Below, one piece after another: positions 40,797 through 49,067 of a DNA stretch of 51,701 nt. Position 1 is the first letter of the stretch, and every line of letters starts with the position of its first letter. A model generated the notes under the pieces. The model did not search any database. It worked only from the letters and a program-made list of their open reading frames with translations, and was not told the origin of the DNA. This stretch comes from Phreatobacter sp. (lineage in GTDB: Bacteria > Pseudomonadota > Alphaproteobacteria > Rhizobiales > Phreatobacteraceae), in NCBI GenBank assembly GCA_019749835.1, contig JAIEPJ010000158.1, positions 1 through 51,701 on the forward strand. Direction: 5' to 3'. The position numbers were made by a program, and so were the translations under genes.

Positions 40797-41987
40797 TCAG
40801 TTGGTCAACCGGGAAAGGGGACGTCCACCGCGCCACACGCCACGGACGGCGCCCAACGCCTCGATGGCATCGAGCGGATTTCCAGCGACCGCGACCAGAT
40901 CCGCAGCGAAGCCGGCACGGATCCAGCCGATCCGGCTTTCACGGCCGATCAGACGTGCGGCCGTGCCCGTTAGGGCGGCGATGACCCGGGCCTCGGGCAG
41001 GCCGAGCTCCACGGCTAGCCGCGCGTCTTCGGCGATCTGGCCGTGCATGTTGTCGGTACCGAGGCCGAAATCCTGCCCGCCCGCAGCGATCGCGCCGCAG
41101 AGCCAGGCCAGGCGTTTCTTGGCGCGTTCCAGCCGCTCCAGCACAACGGGATTGTCACTCGCACTGCGCGCGATGCCCCCCGGCGCGAAAAAGCGGGACA
41201 GCGTCAGCACCGGCATTGTGGCGGAAGCGCTGAGGGCGGCGAGGTCTGCAGCGTCGAACAGCGCACAATGCTCGATCGACACGGCCCCGCGGGCAGCCGC
41301 CATCGCGACCGCCGGGCCACCATGGGCCGCGACCGCCACCGGCAGGGCCGCGGCGGCCGCCTCCGCAAACAGCAGGTCGAGGTCATCTGCGCTATAGAGC
41401 GGTGCAAGCGCGTCGTTGCCAGCACCGTTGATGCCGCCGGTGAGCACCAGCTTGAGGAAATCAAACCCGGCTGCCGCCCGCTGGCGAACGGCTTGGCGCA
41501 GCGCATCGGATGTATCGATGCCACCGCTGGCAGGCGCCTGGTGCGAGCCCGTCGGCGCGATCGGGGCCCCGCAGACGACCAGGGTCGGTCCGTCGATATC
41601 GCCGCCGCGCACCGATCTGGAAAGCTCCAGGTCCAGCCCGTTCCCCTCCCCCATCACGCGCTGGGTGGTAACGCCCGAGCGCAGATCCGTGAGCATGTGG
41701 GCAAGCGCCGTGCGGCGACGCCCCGGCAGATCGGGGTCGAACATCCGCCGCATGGGTTCCGGGCGATCGGGATCGACGGACAGATAGCCGTGGAGATCGA
41801 TGAACCCCGGAAGCAGGGTCAGTCCGGCGAGCTCCACCTCTTCCGCCTCGCCGCCACCGAGACCGCCCGTAGCCCCGACGTCGGCAATCAGGCCGTCCTG
41901 GATGCGCAGGGCTGTTCCCATCGGCAGGCCTTTGCCATCACCGTCGATGATCCAGTCGGGCTTCAGGATCTGCGGCCTCGCCGTCAT
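40797..41987 (-). CDS. Amidohydrolase (imidazolonepropionase/prolidase-like) with HxY metal motif
   Basis: A 396-residue metal-dependent amidohydrolase. It starts with the beta-sandwich part (DWIIDGDGKGLPMGTALRI) and then the barrel. Lys179 (LKLVLTGG, candidate carbamylated Lys), His222 (AAHGG), His240 (IEHC) and Asp312 (GTDNMHG) are present. The first metal motif, normally His-x-His, is His66-Gly-Tyr68 (GFIDLHGYLS), confirmed from the bases. Loss of one ligand may change metal content. Family members open cyclic amides or cleave dipeptides. It overlaps the DUF6282 gene by 4 bases, and the SDR gene starts 14 bases after it. A cyclic amide hydrolase in an N-heterocycle pathway is the working idea. 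Confidence 0.87.
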   Translation of the reverse strand: MTARPQILKPDWIIDGDGKGLPMGTALRIQDGLIADVGATGGLGGGEAEEVELAGLTLLPGFIDLHGYLSVDPDRPEPMRRMFDPDLPGRRRTALAHMLTDLRSGVTTQRVMGEGNGLDLELSRSVRGGDIDGPTLVVCGAPIAPTGSHQAPASGGIDTSDALRQAVRQRAAAGFDFLKLVLTGGINGAGNDALAPLYSADDLDLLFAEAAAAALPVAVAAHGGPAVAMAAARGAVSIEHCALFDAADLAALSASATMPVLTLSRFFAPGGIARSASDNPVVLERLERAKKRLAWLCGAIAAGGQDFGLGTDNMHGQIAEDARLAVELGLPEARVIAALTGTAARLIGRESRIGWIRAGFAADLVAVAGNPLDAIEALGAVRGVWRGGRPLSRLTN

Positions 41988-42895
41988 GCGAGAGCCGGCA
42001 GCCCAAGCAGGCGGGCCGGGTTGCGGCGGGCCATCACATCAATGTCCGCTGCCGAAAATCCATGTGCCACCAGGATCCGCAACCACATCCGGAAGCCCTC
42101 GATCGGGTGGGCATTGTCGTGCTGGCCGAGATCGGTGGATGCGACGCAGTTCTCAACGCCCACGGCGCGGATCCGGTTGGCGAAGTCCTTGGGGCTGGCC
42201 TGCTGGCGGTTCGGCATCAGCGGATTGACCGTGAACTCGAAGGTGCAGCCGAGGGCGAGCATCGCCGTCATCGCCTCGACCGGCCAGTCCGTCGCATGCC
42301 ATCCCACATGCGTGATGACCACCCGCTCATAGCCGATGCGCCGGGACTCGCGCAGGACCGCCATGACCTCATCCAGCGACACGTGACCGGTGCCGAGCAC
42401 CAGATCGGCCTGCTTGCAAAGGGCAATGATCTCGACGACTTCGGGCTTCAATTCCCCTTCGGCGTCCAGCAGCGACAGCGGCTCTGCCTTGGTGCGGGTG
42501 CGTTCCAGCCCAAGCGCGGTCTGCCAGGGATAGGTCGGCATGCCGAAATGGCGCTGGTGATGAGCCGCATGGACCGTCGGCAACCAGACGACCTTCACGC
42601 CGAACCCGATGGCGGCGCTGAGCGCTTCTGGATTCAGCCCCCCGACCGGATGGTTGAGCACAATGGAGCCGAAAAGATCGATCCCCGGGACCACCTTGCG
42701 GACGAGCTCCACACGGTCGGCATTCGGCACATAGATGCTCTTGAGAACGAGGCCGCGATATCCGGCAGCGCGGGCCTGCTCGGCGCATTCGATCTCATCG
42801 AACGGGCGCTCCAGGAGGCAGGGATGGGCGTGAAGATGCATGTCGATGACGCCATGCATCATGTCCCGGTCGGCTCGCGACAATTCCATCGTCAT
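41984..42895 (-). CDS. DUF6282 family amidohydrolase-like protein
   Basis: A 303-residue protein that I place in DUF6282, a little-studied branch of the amidohydrolase fold. The metal motif VIDMHLHAHP gives His20, His22 and His24 at the N-terminus; LVLGTGHVSLDEV, VVITHVGWHAT and STDLGQ supply the later His/Asp ligands expected for a TIM-barrel hydrolase. It has no signal peptide. It overlaps the following amidohydrolase gene and lies 55 bases after the NicX-like gene, so both probably act one after the other on the ring-opened product. No activity is established for the family to my knowledge. Confidence 0.85.
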   Translation of the reverse strand: MTMELSRADRDMMHGVIDMHLHAHPCLLERPFDEIECAEQARAAGYRGLVLKSIYVPNADRVELVRKVVPGIDLFGSIVLNHPVGGLNPEALSAAIGFGVKVVWLPTVHAAHHQRHFGMPTYPWQTALGLERTRTKAEPLSLLDAEGELKPEVVEIIALCKQADLVLGTGHVSLDEVMAVLRESRRIGYERVVITHVGWHATDWPVEAMTAMLALGCTFEFTVNPLMPNRQQASPKDFANRIRAVGVENCVASTDLGQHDNAHPIEGFRMWLRILVAHGFSAADIDVMARRNPARLLGLPALA

Positions 42896-42950
42896 GCTCT
42901 TGCGTGCCCTCGCTCATCACGATTTCGGCCCGGGGTGAATGCGGATCGAC

Positions 42951-43994
42951 CTAGTGGTGCGGCACGCCCATGGCCTTGCACAGCCGGGCGAGAACGGGAT
43001 GGGTGTACCGGCCGTTTTCCTGCAGCGGCACGCCATTCGCCTTGATCGTCACCTGACGACAGGTGAAATCGAAATGTCCGGCTGCCGGCCGGCCGACCCA
43101 GGCGCCGAACCCGAAGTCGATATCGCCGAAGGCACGCTCGTCCTCGACCACCCGGCCGGTCGGGACGGGAATGCCGGGATTGAACCCCATCGACACATGG
43201 GCGATGCGATACATGGTGTCGTCGGCAAGCTGATCGATCCACTTTTTCAGCAGCAGCGCCTCCCGGGCGCCGGCAATATCGACGATGCGCCCCTTGGCGA
43301 TTTCGAACCGCACGGTCTCGCTCATGATGCCAACTTCGGAGGGCGGATAGAGGATGCCGTCCGCCACAAGGTGTCCTTTCATGGACTCCTCGACAGGCGA
43401 CCACGAGACCTGTCCGGCCAGCATGATCGGGGTCTTCTCAGGCGTCGTCTTCATCTTGAACTCGCCGACCTTGCATCCCCTGTTGGAGAAGACGATCGAC
43501 GAGCCGGCCTCGCTCGTCACCTCAACCTCGGCATCGGTAAGCAGGCGGATGATCTCGTCGCCCATCTCGGCCATCAGACCGATATTCTGCCGGCCGATGC
43601 AGCGCACCATGCCGTCGACATCCATGCCGCCGAGCTCGCAATAGAGGACACCGGCATCGAGCGCCGCCTGCCAGGCTTCGGTGTACATGGTGTAGGCGAC
43701 GGCCTGTTCGATCCAGATATCGGCGGCGGCAACGGCAGCGGCGACGGGCGCCGGAGGCTCCATCTGCGGCCGGGGCTGGGTGTGGTACCACATGACGCTC
43801 GGGACACCGCCGGCCGCGTAGATGGCGCGGGCGCTGGCCCAGACGACGCGGGCGTCGCTGGACGTGTCTGCCGTGATGACGACGGTCATGCCGGGCCGGA
43901 TCTCCAGCACCTCCTCGGCGAGCTTGCGGGCCGCCCGCTCCATCTCGAACGACAGATACTCGTCGCGGGCTTCCATGACCGAGGCCAGGCGCAT
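42951..43994 (-). CDS. NicX/M29-like metalloprotein (2,5-dihydroxypyridine dioxygenase or aminopeptidase T family)
   Basis: A 347-residue protein related to the M29 aminopeptidases and to NicX, the iron-dependent 2,5-dihydroxypyridine 5,6-dioxygenase (about 350 residues). The C-terminal metal triad expected for NicX is visible: His266 in RIAHVSMGFNP, then His307 and Asp309 in AGHFDF. Length and spacing are closer to NicX than to the ~410-residue aminopeptidase T. Genes for a Mo-hydroxylase lie directly upstream, as in nicotinate degradation, though nicC, nicD and nicE are absent. The ATG at 43994 has GGAGA upstream; the 26-codon upstream extension is non-coding. An 18-bp repeat shared with the LysR promoter region lies 70 bases before the start. 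Dioxygenase versus peptidase is unresolved. Confidence 0.8.
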   Translation of the reverse strand: MRLASVMEARDEYLSFEMERAARKLAEEVLEIRPGMTVVITADTSSDARVVWASARAIYAAGGVPSVMWYHTQPRPQMEPPAPVAAAVAAADIWIEQAVAYTMYTEAWQAALDAGVLYCELGGMDVDGMVRCIGRQNIGLMAEMGDEIIRLLTDAEVEVTSEAGSSIVFSNRGCKVGEFKMKTTPEKTPIMLAGQVSWSPVEESMKGHLVADGILYPPSEVGIMSETVRFEIAKGRIVDIAGAREALLLKKWIDQLADDTMYRIAHVSMGFNPGIPVPTGRVVEDERAFGDIDFGFGAWVGRPAAGHFDFTCRQVTIKANGVPLQENGRYTHPVLARLCKAMGVPHH

Positions 43995-44063
43995 GAGGGT
44001 GTCTCCATCATCACGGGTTGAATGCAACACACCATGCGGCGGCGGCCCGCCGAACTGCGGACT

Positions 44064-44081
44064 GGCTATCACCTGATGCCG
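44064..44081. repeat. 18-bp element, copy 1 (upstream of the NicX-like gene)
   Basis: GGCTATCACCTGATGCCG, identical to 50195-50212. It lies in the 90-base gap between the coxS-like stop (44085) and the NicX-like ATG (43994), with the palindromic core ATCA-CC-TGAT. It is a candidate operator for an internal promoter of the ten-gene run. Confidence 0.65.
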
Positions 44082-44084
44082 AGG

Positions 44085-44534
44085 TCATCGGAACAGGGCC
44101 CTGATGGCCCGGCGGATGCCGCCATAGCCGGTACAGCGACAGAGATGCCCGGACAGCGCGAGTTCCACCTCGGGTGCCGACGGCCGCGGCGACAGGCCGG
44201 CGAGATAGGTGATGGAAACCAGGAAGCCGGGGGCACAGGCGCCACACTGAAAGGCATGGTTCTCCGCGAGGGCCTGCCGTACGGCATCGGCCGCCGGCCC
44301 GTCGAGGCCGTCGCCGGTCGTGACGCGGCGGCCATGAACCCGCGCCAGCGGCATGAGGCAGGCATTGACCGGCTCGCCGTCGAGCAACACGACACAGGCG
44401 CCGCATCGTCCGATGCCGCATCCGGCCTTCGGAGCCACCCGGTCGAGATGGTCGCGCAAGGCCTCAAGCAGGGTCGGTGCGGCGTTGCCCGGGAGGCTGA
44501 CCGTCGCCCCATCGACGATGAACGAAAAGGTCAA
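44085..44534 (-). CDS. (2Fe-2S)-binding subunit of molybdenum hydroxylase (CoxS-like)
   Basis: A 149-residue iron-sulfur subunit. The plant-type ferredoxin cluster is CGIGRCGAC plus a later Cys (VNACLMPL). The second, helical cluster is CGAC (AFQCGACAPGF) paired with CRC in GHLCRCTGYGGIRRA. It relays electrons from the Mo site to FAD. No ATG fits; the start is TTG at 44534, which overlaps the stop of the large subunit gene (TTGA) and has GGGAGAG five bases upstream. The longer open frame above lies within the large subunit gene and is not real. It is the third of the M, L, S genes and complete. Confidence 0.9.
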   Translation of the reverse strand: MTFSFIVDGATVSLPGNAAPTLLEALRDHLDRVAPKAGCGIGRCGACVVLLDGEPVNACLMPLARVHGRRVTTGDGLDGPAADAVRQALAENHAFQCGACAPGFLVSITYLAGLSPRPSAPEVELALSGHLCRCTGYGGIRRAIRALFR

Positions 44535-46696
44535 AGGGTCTCTCCCAGATGCGCCAGCATCGCCTGCGGGTCCACCGGCAGCCGGCGGCAGACGAAGCCG
44601 GTGGCGGCAAGCACCGCATTGGCGATAGCCGGTGCCGCGACATTGGTCCCGATCTCGCCGACGCCCCGCGGACCCGCGACATCGGGCGGAATATCGGCGA
44701 TGCAACGGACGTCGCAGTCGAAGGCGTCAGCGATGGTGGGCGCGAAATAGCCGTCGAGGTTGGAGGCGCGGAACCGCCCCTGCTCCGCCGGAAGGTCCTC
44801 GCTGACGACGAGGCCGGCGGCCAGTGACGCGCCGCCAGCCAGTTGCCCGGTGATTGCCGTGGTATCGAGCACGGGACCCGTGACCGGCACGATCACCATG
44901 CGCCGCACCTCGACACGGCCGGTGAAGCTGTCGACGGCGACCTCGGCCATGGCCGCGCAGGCGGTGAACAGGGCATGGCAGGCCCCCTCGCCGTCCGGAG
45001 GAACGATGGCGGGCGCCAGGCCCGTGACCGCGATGGGCGCCGCCGCGAACGCCGCCCAGCCGATGAGGGGTCGGTTGGATGGCGTTGTCCGGCTGTAGAC
45101 ACCACCCGCGCCCATGGCGAGGGCATCGACGGGAACGCCCGTCGCCTGGGATGCGCGAGACAGCACGGTGGCGAGGAAGGCGGGGGCGGCCGAAGCCAGG
45201 CTGCGCCACAGCACACCCGCCCCGCGGCTTGCTGCGACGGGGCCTGAATCCGGCGCCAGGAGACTGTCTCCGGCAACGACGGTCACATCCTCCATGGCGC
45301 AGCCGATGAGTCGTGTCGCCGCGTGGGTCGCCGCCAGCGTCAGGCCCTGGCCGAGGTCGGACAGCCCGGTACGGACCACGATACGTCCATCGACCAGCGC
45401 GAGGACGCTGGTACCGGCATTGGGGCCGCCCGGCGAGAACCCCTCGTTCTTCTCGACCAGGGCGATGCCGGAGCCCGTCAACCACCGACCGGCACGCCGG
45501 GCGGGTGCGCCTCGCGGCAGCGCCGCCAGAGCCCGGCTGTGCCATGCGGGCGCGGCGAGGGTCTGGCCCAACTGGCCCGTGGCGCTTTCGGAGCGGAGAT
45601 TCTGCTGTCGAAACGCGCACGGACTGATGCCAAAAGCGGCAGCCAGCCGGTCGATCTGCTGCTCCAGCGCGATCTGGACCTGCACGCCGCCGAAGCCGCG
45701 CATCGCGCCGGCGATACCGTTGTTCGTGTAGGCGAGGCGACCGGACAGGTCGACGGCAGCCCAGGCATAGGGACCCTGAGCATTTTCATGGGCGGTATCG
45801 AGGACCTCGGGGCCATGTTGGGCATAGGCGCCGGTATCGGCCAACAGGTCGACCTCATGGGCGGTCAGGCGGCCCGCGGCATCGGCTCCGCTGCGCATCC
45901 GGATCGTGAAGGGATGGCGTTTGACGCCAATGGCGAAACTCTCCTCCCGCCGCCAGATCAACCGCACCGGCCGGCCGGTCACATGGGCGAGGAGAGCGGC
46001 AAGCGGCTGTGCATGGAGACAGTCCTTGCCGCCATAGGAGCCACCGACGGGACTGGCGACGACACGCACCTGCGCCTCGGGCAGCGCGAGCATCGCTGCA
46101 ATGTCACGGGCCTCGGCGCTCGCCCAGTGCCCGGGCCCGAAAACCGTGAGACTGCCATCGGCGGGAATGGCGACGGCGCCCTCGGGCTCGATGAAATGGT
46201 GGACCTGGCGCGGGGTGACATAGACGTCCTCGACGACATGAGCGGACCGGTTGAAGGCCGCGGCAAGGTCACCGCGCCGATAGCGCGTGCTATGCAGGAG
46301 GTTCGAGGTCTGGTGGATCGATGGCGCGCCCTCGGCGAGAGCCGCCGCCGGGTCCCCTAGAACCGGGAGGCCTTTCCAGCGCACCGCGATACGTTCGACC
46401 GCGCACCGCGCGATCGCCGGACTGTCGGCGGCGACAGCCGCGACCGGGTCGCCCACCGTTCGCACCTTTCCGGCGCAAAGATAGGGCTGATCGGCGACCC
46501 GCACGCCGAAGGCGTTACGGCCGGGGATATCCGCCGCCGTCACCACCGCCCGGACGCCGGGCAAGGCCATGGCGGCGGTGATGTCGATGGCGACGATCTC
46601 GGCATGGGGATGGGGGCTGCGAAGCACCGCAGCATGCAAAAGGCCCGGTGCCGAGATGTCGGTGAGGAAGCGGAAGCCGGGCGTCAGGACGGTCAT
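44531..46696 (-). CDS. Xanthine dehydrogenase family molybdopterin-binding subunit (CoxL-like)
   Basis: A 721-residue large subunit of a Mo hydroxylase. LLHAAVLRSPHPHAEI near residue 19, VGGSYGGKD near 217, AMRGFGGVQVQIALEQQ near 330 and GVGEIGTNVAAPAIANAV with the catalytic Glu681 are the family landmarks. It lacks the CO-dehydrogenase active-site loop AYxCSFR, so it is not a true CO oxidiser. It begins a little later than most members but loses no motif. Such enzymes hydroxylate an electron-poor carbon, commonly next to N in purines, nicotinate, isoquinoline or quinaldine. It overlaps both the FAD and FeS subunit genes by 4 bases, giving strict coupling. Confidence 0.93.
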   Translation of the reverse strand: MTVLTPGFRFLTDISAPGLLHAAVLRSPHPHAEIVAIDITAAMALPGVRAVVTAADIPGRNAFGVRVADQPYLCAGKVRTVGDPVAAVAADSPAIARCAVERIAVRWKGLPVLGDPAAALAEGAPSIHQTSNLLHSTRYRRGDLAAAFNRSAHVVEDVYVTPRQVHHFIEPEGAVAIPADGSLTVFGPGHWASAEARDIAAMLALPEAQVRVVASPVGGSYGGKDCLHAQPLAALLAHVTGRPVRLIWRREESFAIGVKRHPFTIRMRSGADAAGRLTAHEVDLLADTGAYAQHGPEVLDTAHENAQGPYAWAAVDLSGRLAYTNNGIAGAMRGFGGVQVQIALEQQIDRLAAAFGISPCAFRQQNLRSESATGQLGQTLAAPAWHSRALAALPRGAPARRAGRWLTGSGIALVEKNEGFSPGGPNAGTSVLALVDGRIVVRTGLSDLGQGLTLAATHAATRLIGCAMEDVTVVAGDSLLAPDSGPVAASRGAGVLWRSLASAAPAFLATVLSRASQATGVPVDALAMGAGGVYSRTTPSNRPLIGWAAFAAAPIAVTGLAPAIVPPDGEGACHALFTACAAMAEVAVDSFTGRVEVRRMVIVPVTGPVLDTTAITGQLAGGASLAAGLVVSEDLPAEQGRFRASNLDGYFAPTIADAFDCDVRCIADIPPDVAGPRGVGEIGTNVAAPAIANAVLAATGFVCRRLPVDPQAMLAHLGETL

Positions 46697-47478
46697 GCCG
46701 CCCCCCGCGCCAGTTCCTCGACGAGCCGACCCGTAATCAGCCGGGCTGCCACCCGCCGGCGATGGTCCGCGCTGGCCAGGGCGTCGGACACCGTATCCAG
46801 TTCGTCCTCAATCGTGTCCGCGAGGCACTGCCAGTCGAAGCCACCGAGCGACACACCCGTAAGCAGCGCTTCGGCCCGTCCGAGCCGCTGTGGACGTGTC
46901 ACCCCGCCCCCGGCCGCGATCCGGACGCTGGTTACGCGCTGCTCCAGGACTTCGGCGCACAGGGCGACGGTGATCAGCGTCGGCGAGAAGGCCGCCCGGT
47001 AGCCTGCCTTCTCGACAAAGGACATCGGCGGCTGGGGCGGCAGCCGCACCGCCAGGAGCAAGGCGCCGGCAGGAAGCGAGACCGCATCATGGACCCCTTC
47101 GGAGGTCTCCAGGCGGGCATCATGGGCGAGCAGGAAGGGAACGAGGTCGCCCGCTCCCCAGCCGACATTGCCACCGACAGTGGCGAGTGTGCGAACGCCG
47201 AGCCCGGCGACGAGTCCGAGCAATGCCACCAGCGCGGGATTGCGCGCCATCACGCGCGCATCACGACGAAGACGCTCAAGGGTGACCAGCGCGCCGATGA
47301 GGAGCGAGCCGCCGTCCGCGGCTTCGTCGATGCCATCGAGGCCGGGAAGCCGGGAGATGTCGATGAGATTGTCATCGGGAGCGGCGCCCGGCCTCAGCAC
47401 GGTGCGCCCCGCAGCAAAGAGGCCGCCTGCCTGGCTGAGGGCCACGGCCTCCGCGAGCGTCGAGGGCTTAGGAATCAT
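46693..47478 (-). CDS. FAD-binding subunit of molybdenum hydroxylase (CoxM-like)
   Basis: A 261-residue FAD subunit. TLATVGGNVGWG near residue 112 is the second FAD-binding loop. The first loop, usually AGGTDL, is here FAAGRTVLRP, a variation. The C-terminal CO_deh_flav_C part covers about 160-255. It passes electrons from the iron-sulfur subunit to an acceptor. Gene order M-L-S with 4-base overlaps marks a single enzyme. It follows the importer permease by 7 bases, so uptake and first oxidation are made from one message. Confidence 0.92.
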   Translation of the reverse strand: MIPKPSTLAEAVALSQAGGLFAAGRTVLRPGAAPDDNLIDISRLPGLDGIDEAADGGSLLIGALVTLERLRRDARVMARNPALVALLGLVAGLGVRTLATVGGNVGWGAGDLVPFLLAHDARLETSEGVHDAVSLPAGALLLAVRLPPQPPMSFVEKAGYRAAFSPTLITVALCAEVLEQRVTSVRIAAGGGVTRPQRLGRAEALLTGVSLGGFDWQCLADTIEDELDTVSDALASADHRRRVAARLITGRLVEELARGAA

Positions 47479-47485
47479 GGCCGGT

Positions 47486-48307
47486 TCAATCGCGACGGAT
47501 GCGGTCGTTCTCGACCGACCAGGGAAAGAAGACCCTCTCGGTCAGAACGACGAGACCGAACAGGACGACCCCGGTCGCGGACAACAGGACCACCGCGCCG
47601 AAAGCGAGCGGTACATTGAAGAAGGCCGTCGACTGGGTGATCAGATAGCCGAGGCCGGCATTGGCGGTGACGAATTCGGAGACGACGGCGCCAATGACGC
47701 TCAGTGATATGGCGACCTTGAGCCCGGCGAAGATGAAGGGAACCGCCCCGGGCAGCCGGATCATCCAGAGATCCTGGAAGAAACTGGTTCGCATCATCCG
47801 GGAGAGGTCGACGACCTCCCGCGGAGTTGCGAGGAGCCCCGTCACCGTGGAAATCAGCAGCGGGAAGAAGGCGATCAGGAAGGCGACAGTCGTTCGCGAA
47901 AGCTGCCCGGTCCCCATGATTACCACCAGGATCGGCGCGATCGCGATCATCGGCGTCGACTGTGTGATCAAGAGCAGCGGGTAGACCGCACGCGCCACCA
48001 CCGGTGACGAGGCAATGGCGACGGCCAGGGGGATCGCGATCAGGACGGAGGTACCGAAACCCAGGACGACGGTCAGCAAGGTAGCCGCGATATTGCCGGG
48101 CAGATGCGGACCGGTCGCGACCAGTTCCTGCAGTATCCGGCTGGGCGCAGGAAGCAGGAACGGCCTGATGCCGAACAGGTGGACCGCACCCTCCCAGAGG
48201 AGCAACAGGCTCCCCAGCGAGCAGACGGGAATGAGGATGCCCTGGGCGGTGCGCCAGAACCTCCCGAGGCTAGAGGGTTGGGCGATCAGCCGTTCCATCG
48301 TGTCCAT
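47486..48307 (-). CDS. ABC transporter permease, NitT/TauT type
   Basis: A 273-residue inner-membrane permease with six spans. The ATPase-contact loop is REVVDLSRMMRTSFFQDLWMIRLPGAVPFIFAGLK around residues 170-205. GGAG five bases before the ATG at 48307 decides the start, which puts the first 38 bases inside the end of the ATPase gene. Such a long overlap is unusual beside the 1-4 base overlaps elsewhere in this run. It forms the channel for the binding protein encoded at 49067-50092. Confidence 0.92.
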   Translation of the reverse strand: MDTMERLIAQPSSLGRFWRTAQGILIPVCSLGSLLLLWEGAVHLFGIRPFLLPAPSRILQELVATGPHLPGNIAATLLTVVLGFGTSVLIAIPLAVAIASSPVVARAVYPLLLITQSTPMIAIAPILVVIMGTGQLSRTTVAFLIAFFPLLISTVTGLLATPREVVDLSRMMRTSFFQDLWMIRLPGAVPFIFAGLKVAISLSVIGAVVSEFVTANAGLGYLITQSTAFFNVPLAFGAVVLLSATGVVLFGLVVLTERVFFPWSVENDRIRRD

Positions 48308-49067
48308 AAATGCTCCGGCGGATGCGATCGGTCGCTGTCTGGAAGGCGCGGTCGTGCATGCTGGCCACCGAGCGCGGCCGCGGCAGGTCGATCGGCACGA
48401 TATCGGCGATGCGTCCGGGGCGCGGTGTCATCACCACTACGCGGTCGGACAGAAGGACGGCCTCGGGAATGGAATGGGTGACGAAGACGATGGTCTTGCG
48501 ACGCGCCTCCCAGATCCGCAGCAACTCGAAACACATCTCCTCGCGAGTCATCGCGTCGAGAGCACCGAAGGGCTCGTCCATTAGGAGAATGTCGGGATCC
48601 TGGATCAAGGCGCGGCAGATGGCGGCCCGTTGCTGCATGCCGCCGGAAAGCTCCTGCGGGTGTTTGCCGCCGAACTGGCCGAGCCCGACCATGTCCAGCA
48701 GCGCCTTGGCGGCGGCGACGTCCGCCGCCTCCGGTCGGCCTTTGCGCACCCTGACGGGCAACAGCACGTTCTTCTCGATGGTCAGCCAGTGCAGCAGGGT
48801 CGCCTTCTGGAAGACCATGCCGACGCGATCCCGGCCCTCGGCGCCAGGCCGGCCGGCGATGCGGATAGCACCGCGGGTGATGGGGTCGAGACCGGCGATC
48901 AACCGCAGAGCCGTCGACTTGCCACAGCCCGAGGGTCCCACGATAGCGACGAATTCGCCGACGGAGACATCGAGGCTGACATCATCCAGCGCTCGCACCT
49001 CCGAGCCGTCGCGGGAGAGGTAGGCCTGACTGACGGCATCGAGCGCCAGGATCGGTGTGCTCACCAT
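48270..49067 (-). CDS. ABC transporter ATP-binding protein, NitT/TauT type
   Basis: A 265-residue ATPase. Walker A GPSGCGKST, signature ELSGGMQQRAAICRAL, Walker B LLMDEPFGALD and the switch His in FVTHSIPEAV are complete. Its ATG at 49067 overlaps the binding-protein stop by one base (TGATG); a TTG one codon earlier is possible. It is the second gene of the ten-gene leftward run. It resembles the ATPase of the importer at 7.5-10.9 kb, but the gene order differs (here binding protein first), so the two are not a recent local duplication. Confidence 0.92.
   Translation of the reverse strand: MVSTPILALDAVSQAYLSRDGSEVRALDDVSLDVSVGEFVAIVGPSGCGKSTALRLIAGLDPITRGAIRIAGRPGAEGRDRVGMVFQKATLLHWLTIEKNVLLPVRVRKGRPEAADVAAAKALLDMVGLGQFGGKHPQELSGGMQQRAAICRALIQDPDILLMDEPFGALDAMTREEMCFELLRIWEARRKTIVFVTHSIPEAVLLSDRVVVMTPRPGRIADIVPIDLPRPRSVASMHDRAFQTATDRIRRSIYGHDGTADRPTL

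Noticed and set aside
44531-46696. Calling the Mo hydroxylase a carbon monoxide dehydrogenase
   Set aside because: The CO-dehydrogenase active-site loop AYxCSFR is absent. The GVGE and RGFGG motifs only support the wider xanthine dehydrogenase family.
8143-49067. The two NitT/TauT importers as a local duplication
   Set aside because: Gene order differs (ATPase-permease-binding protein versus binding protein-ATPase-permease) and the binding proteins differ clearly in sequence, so they are separate family members.
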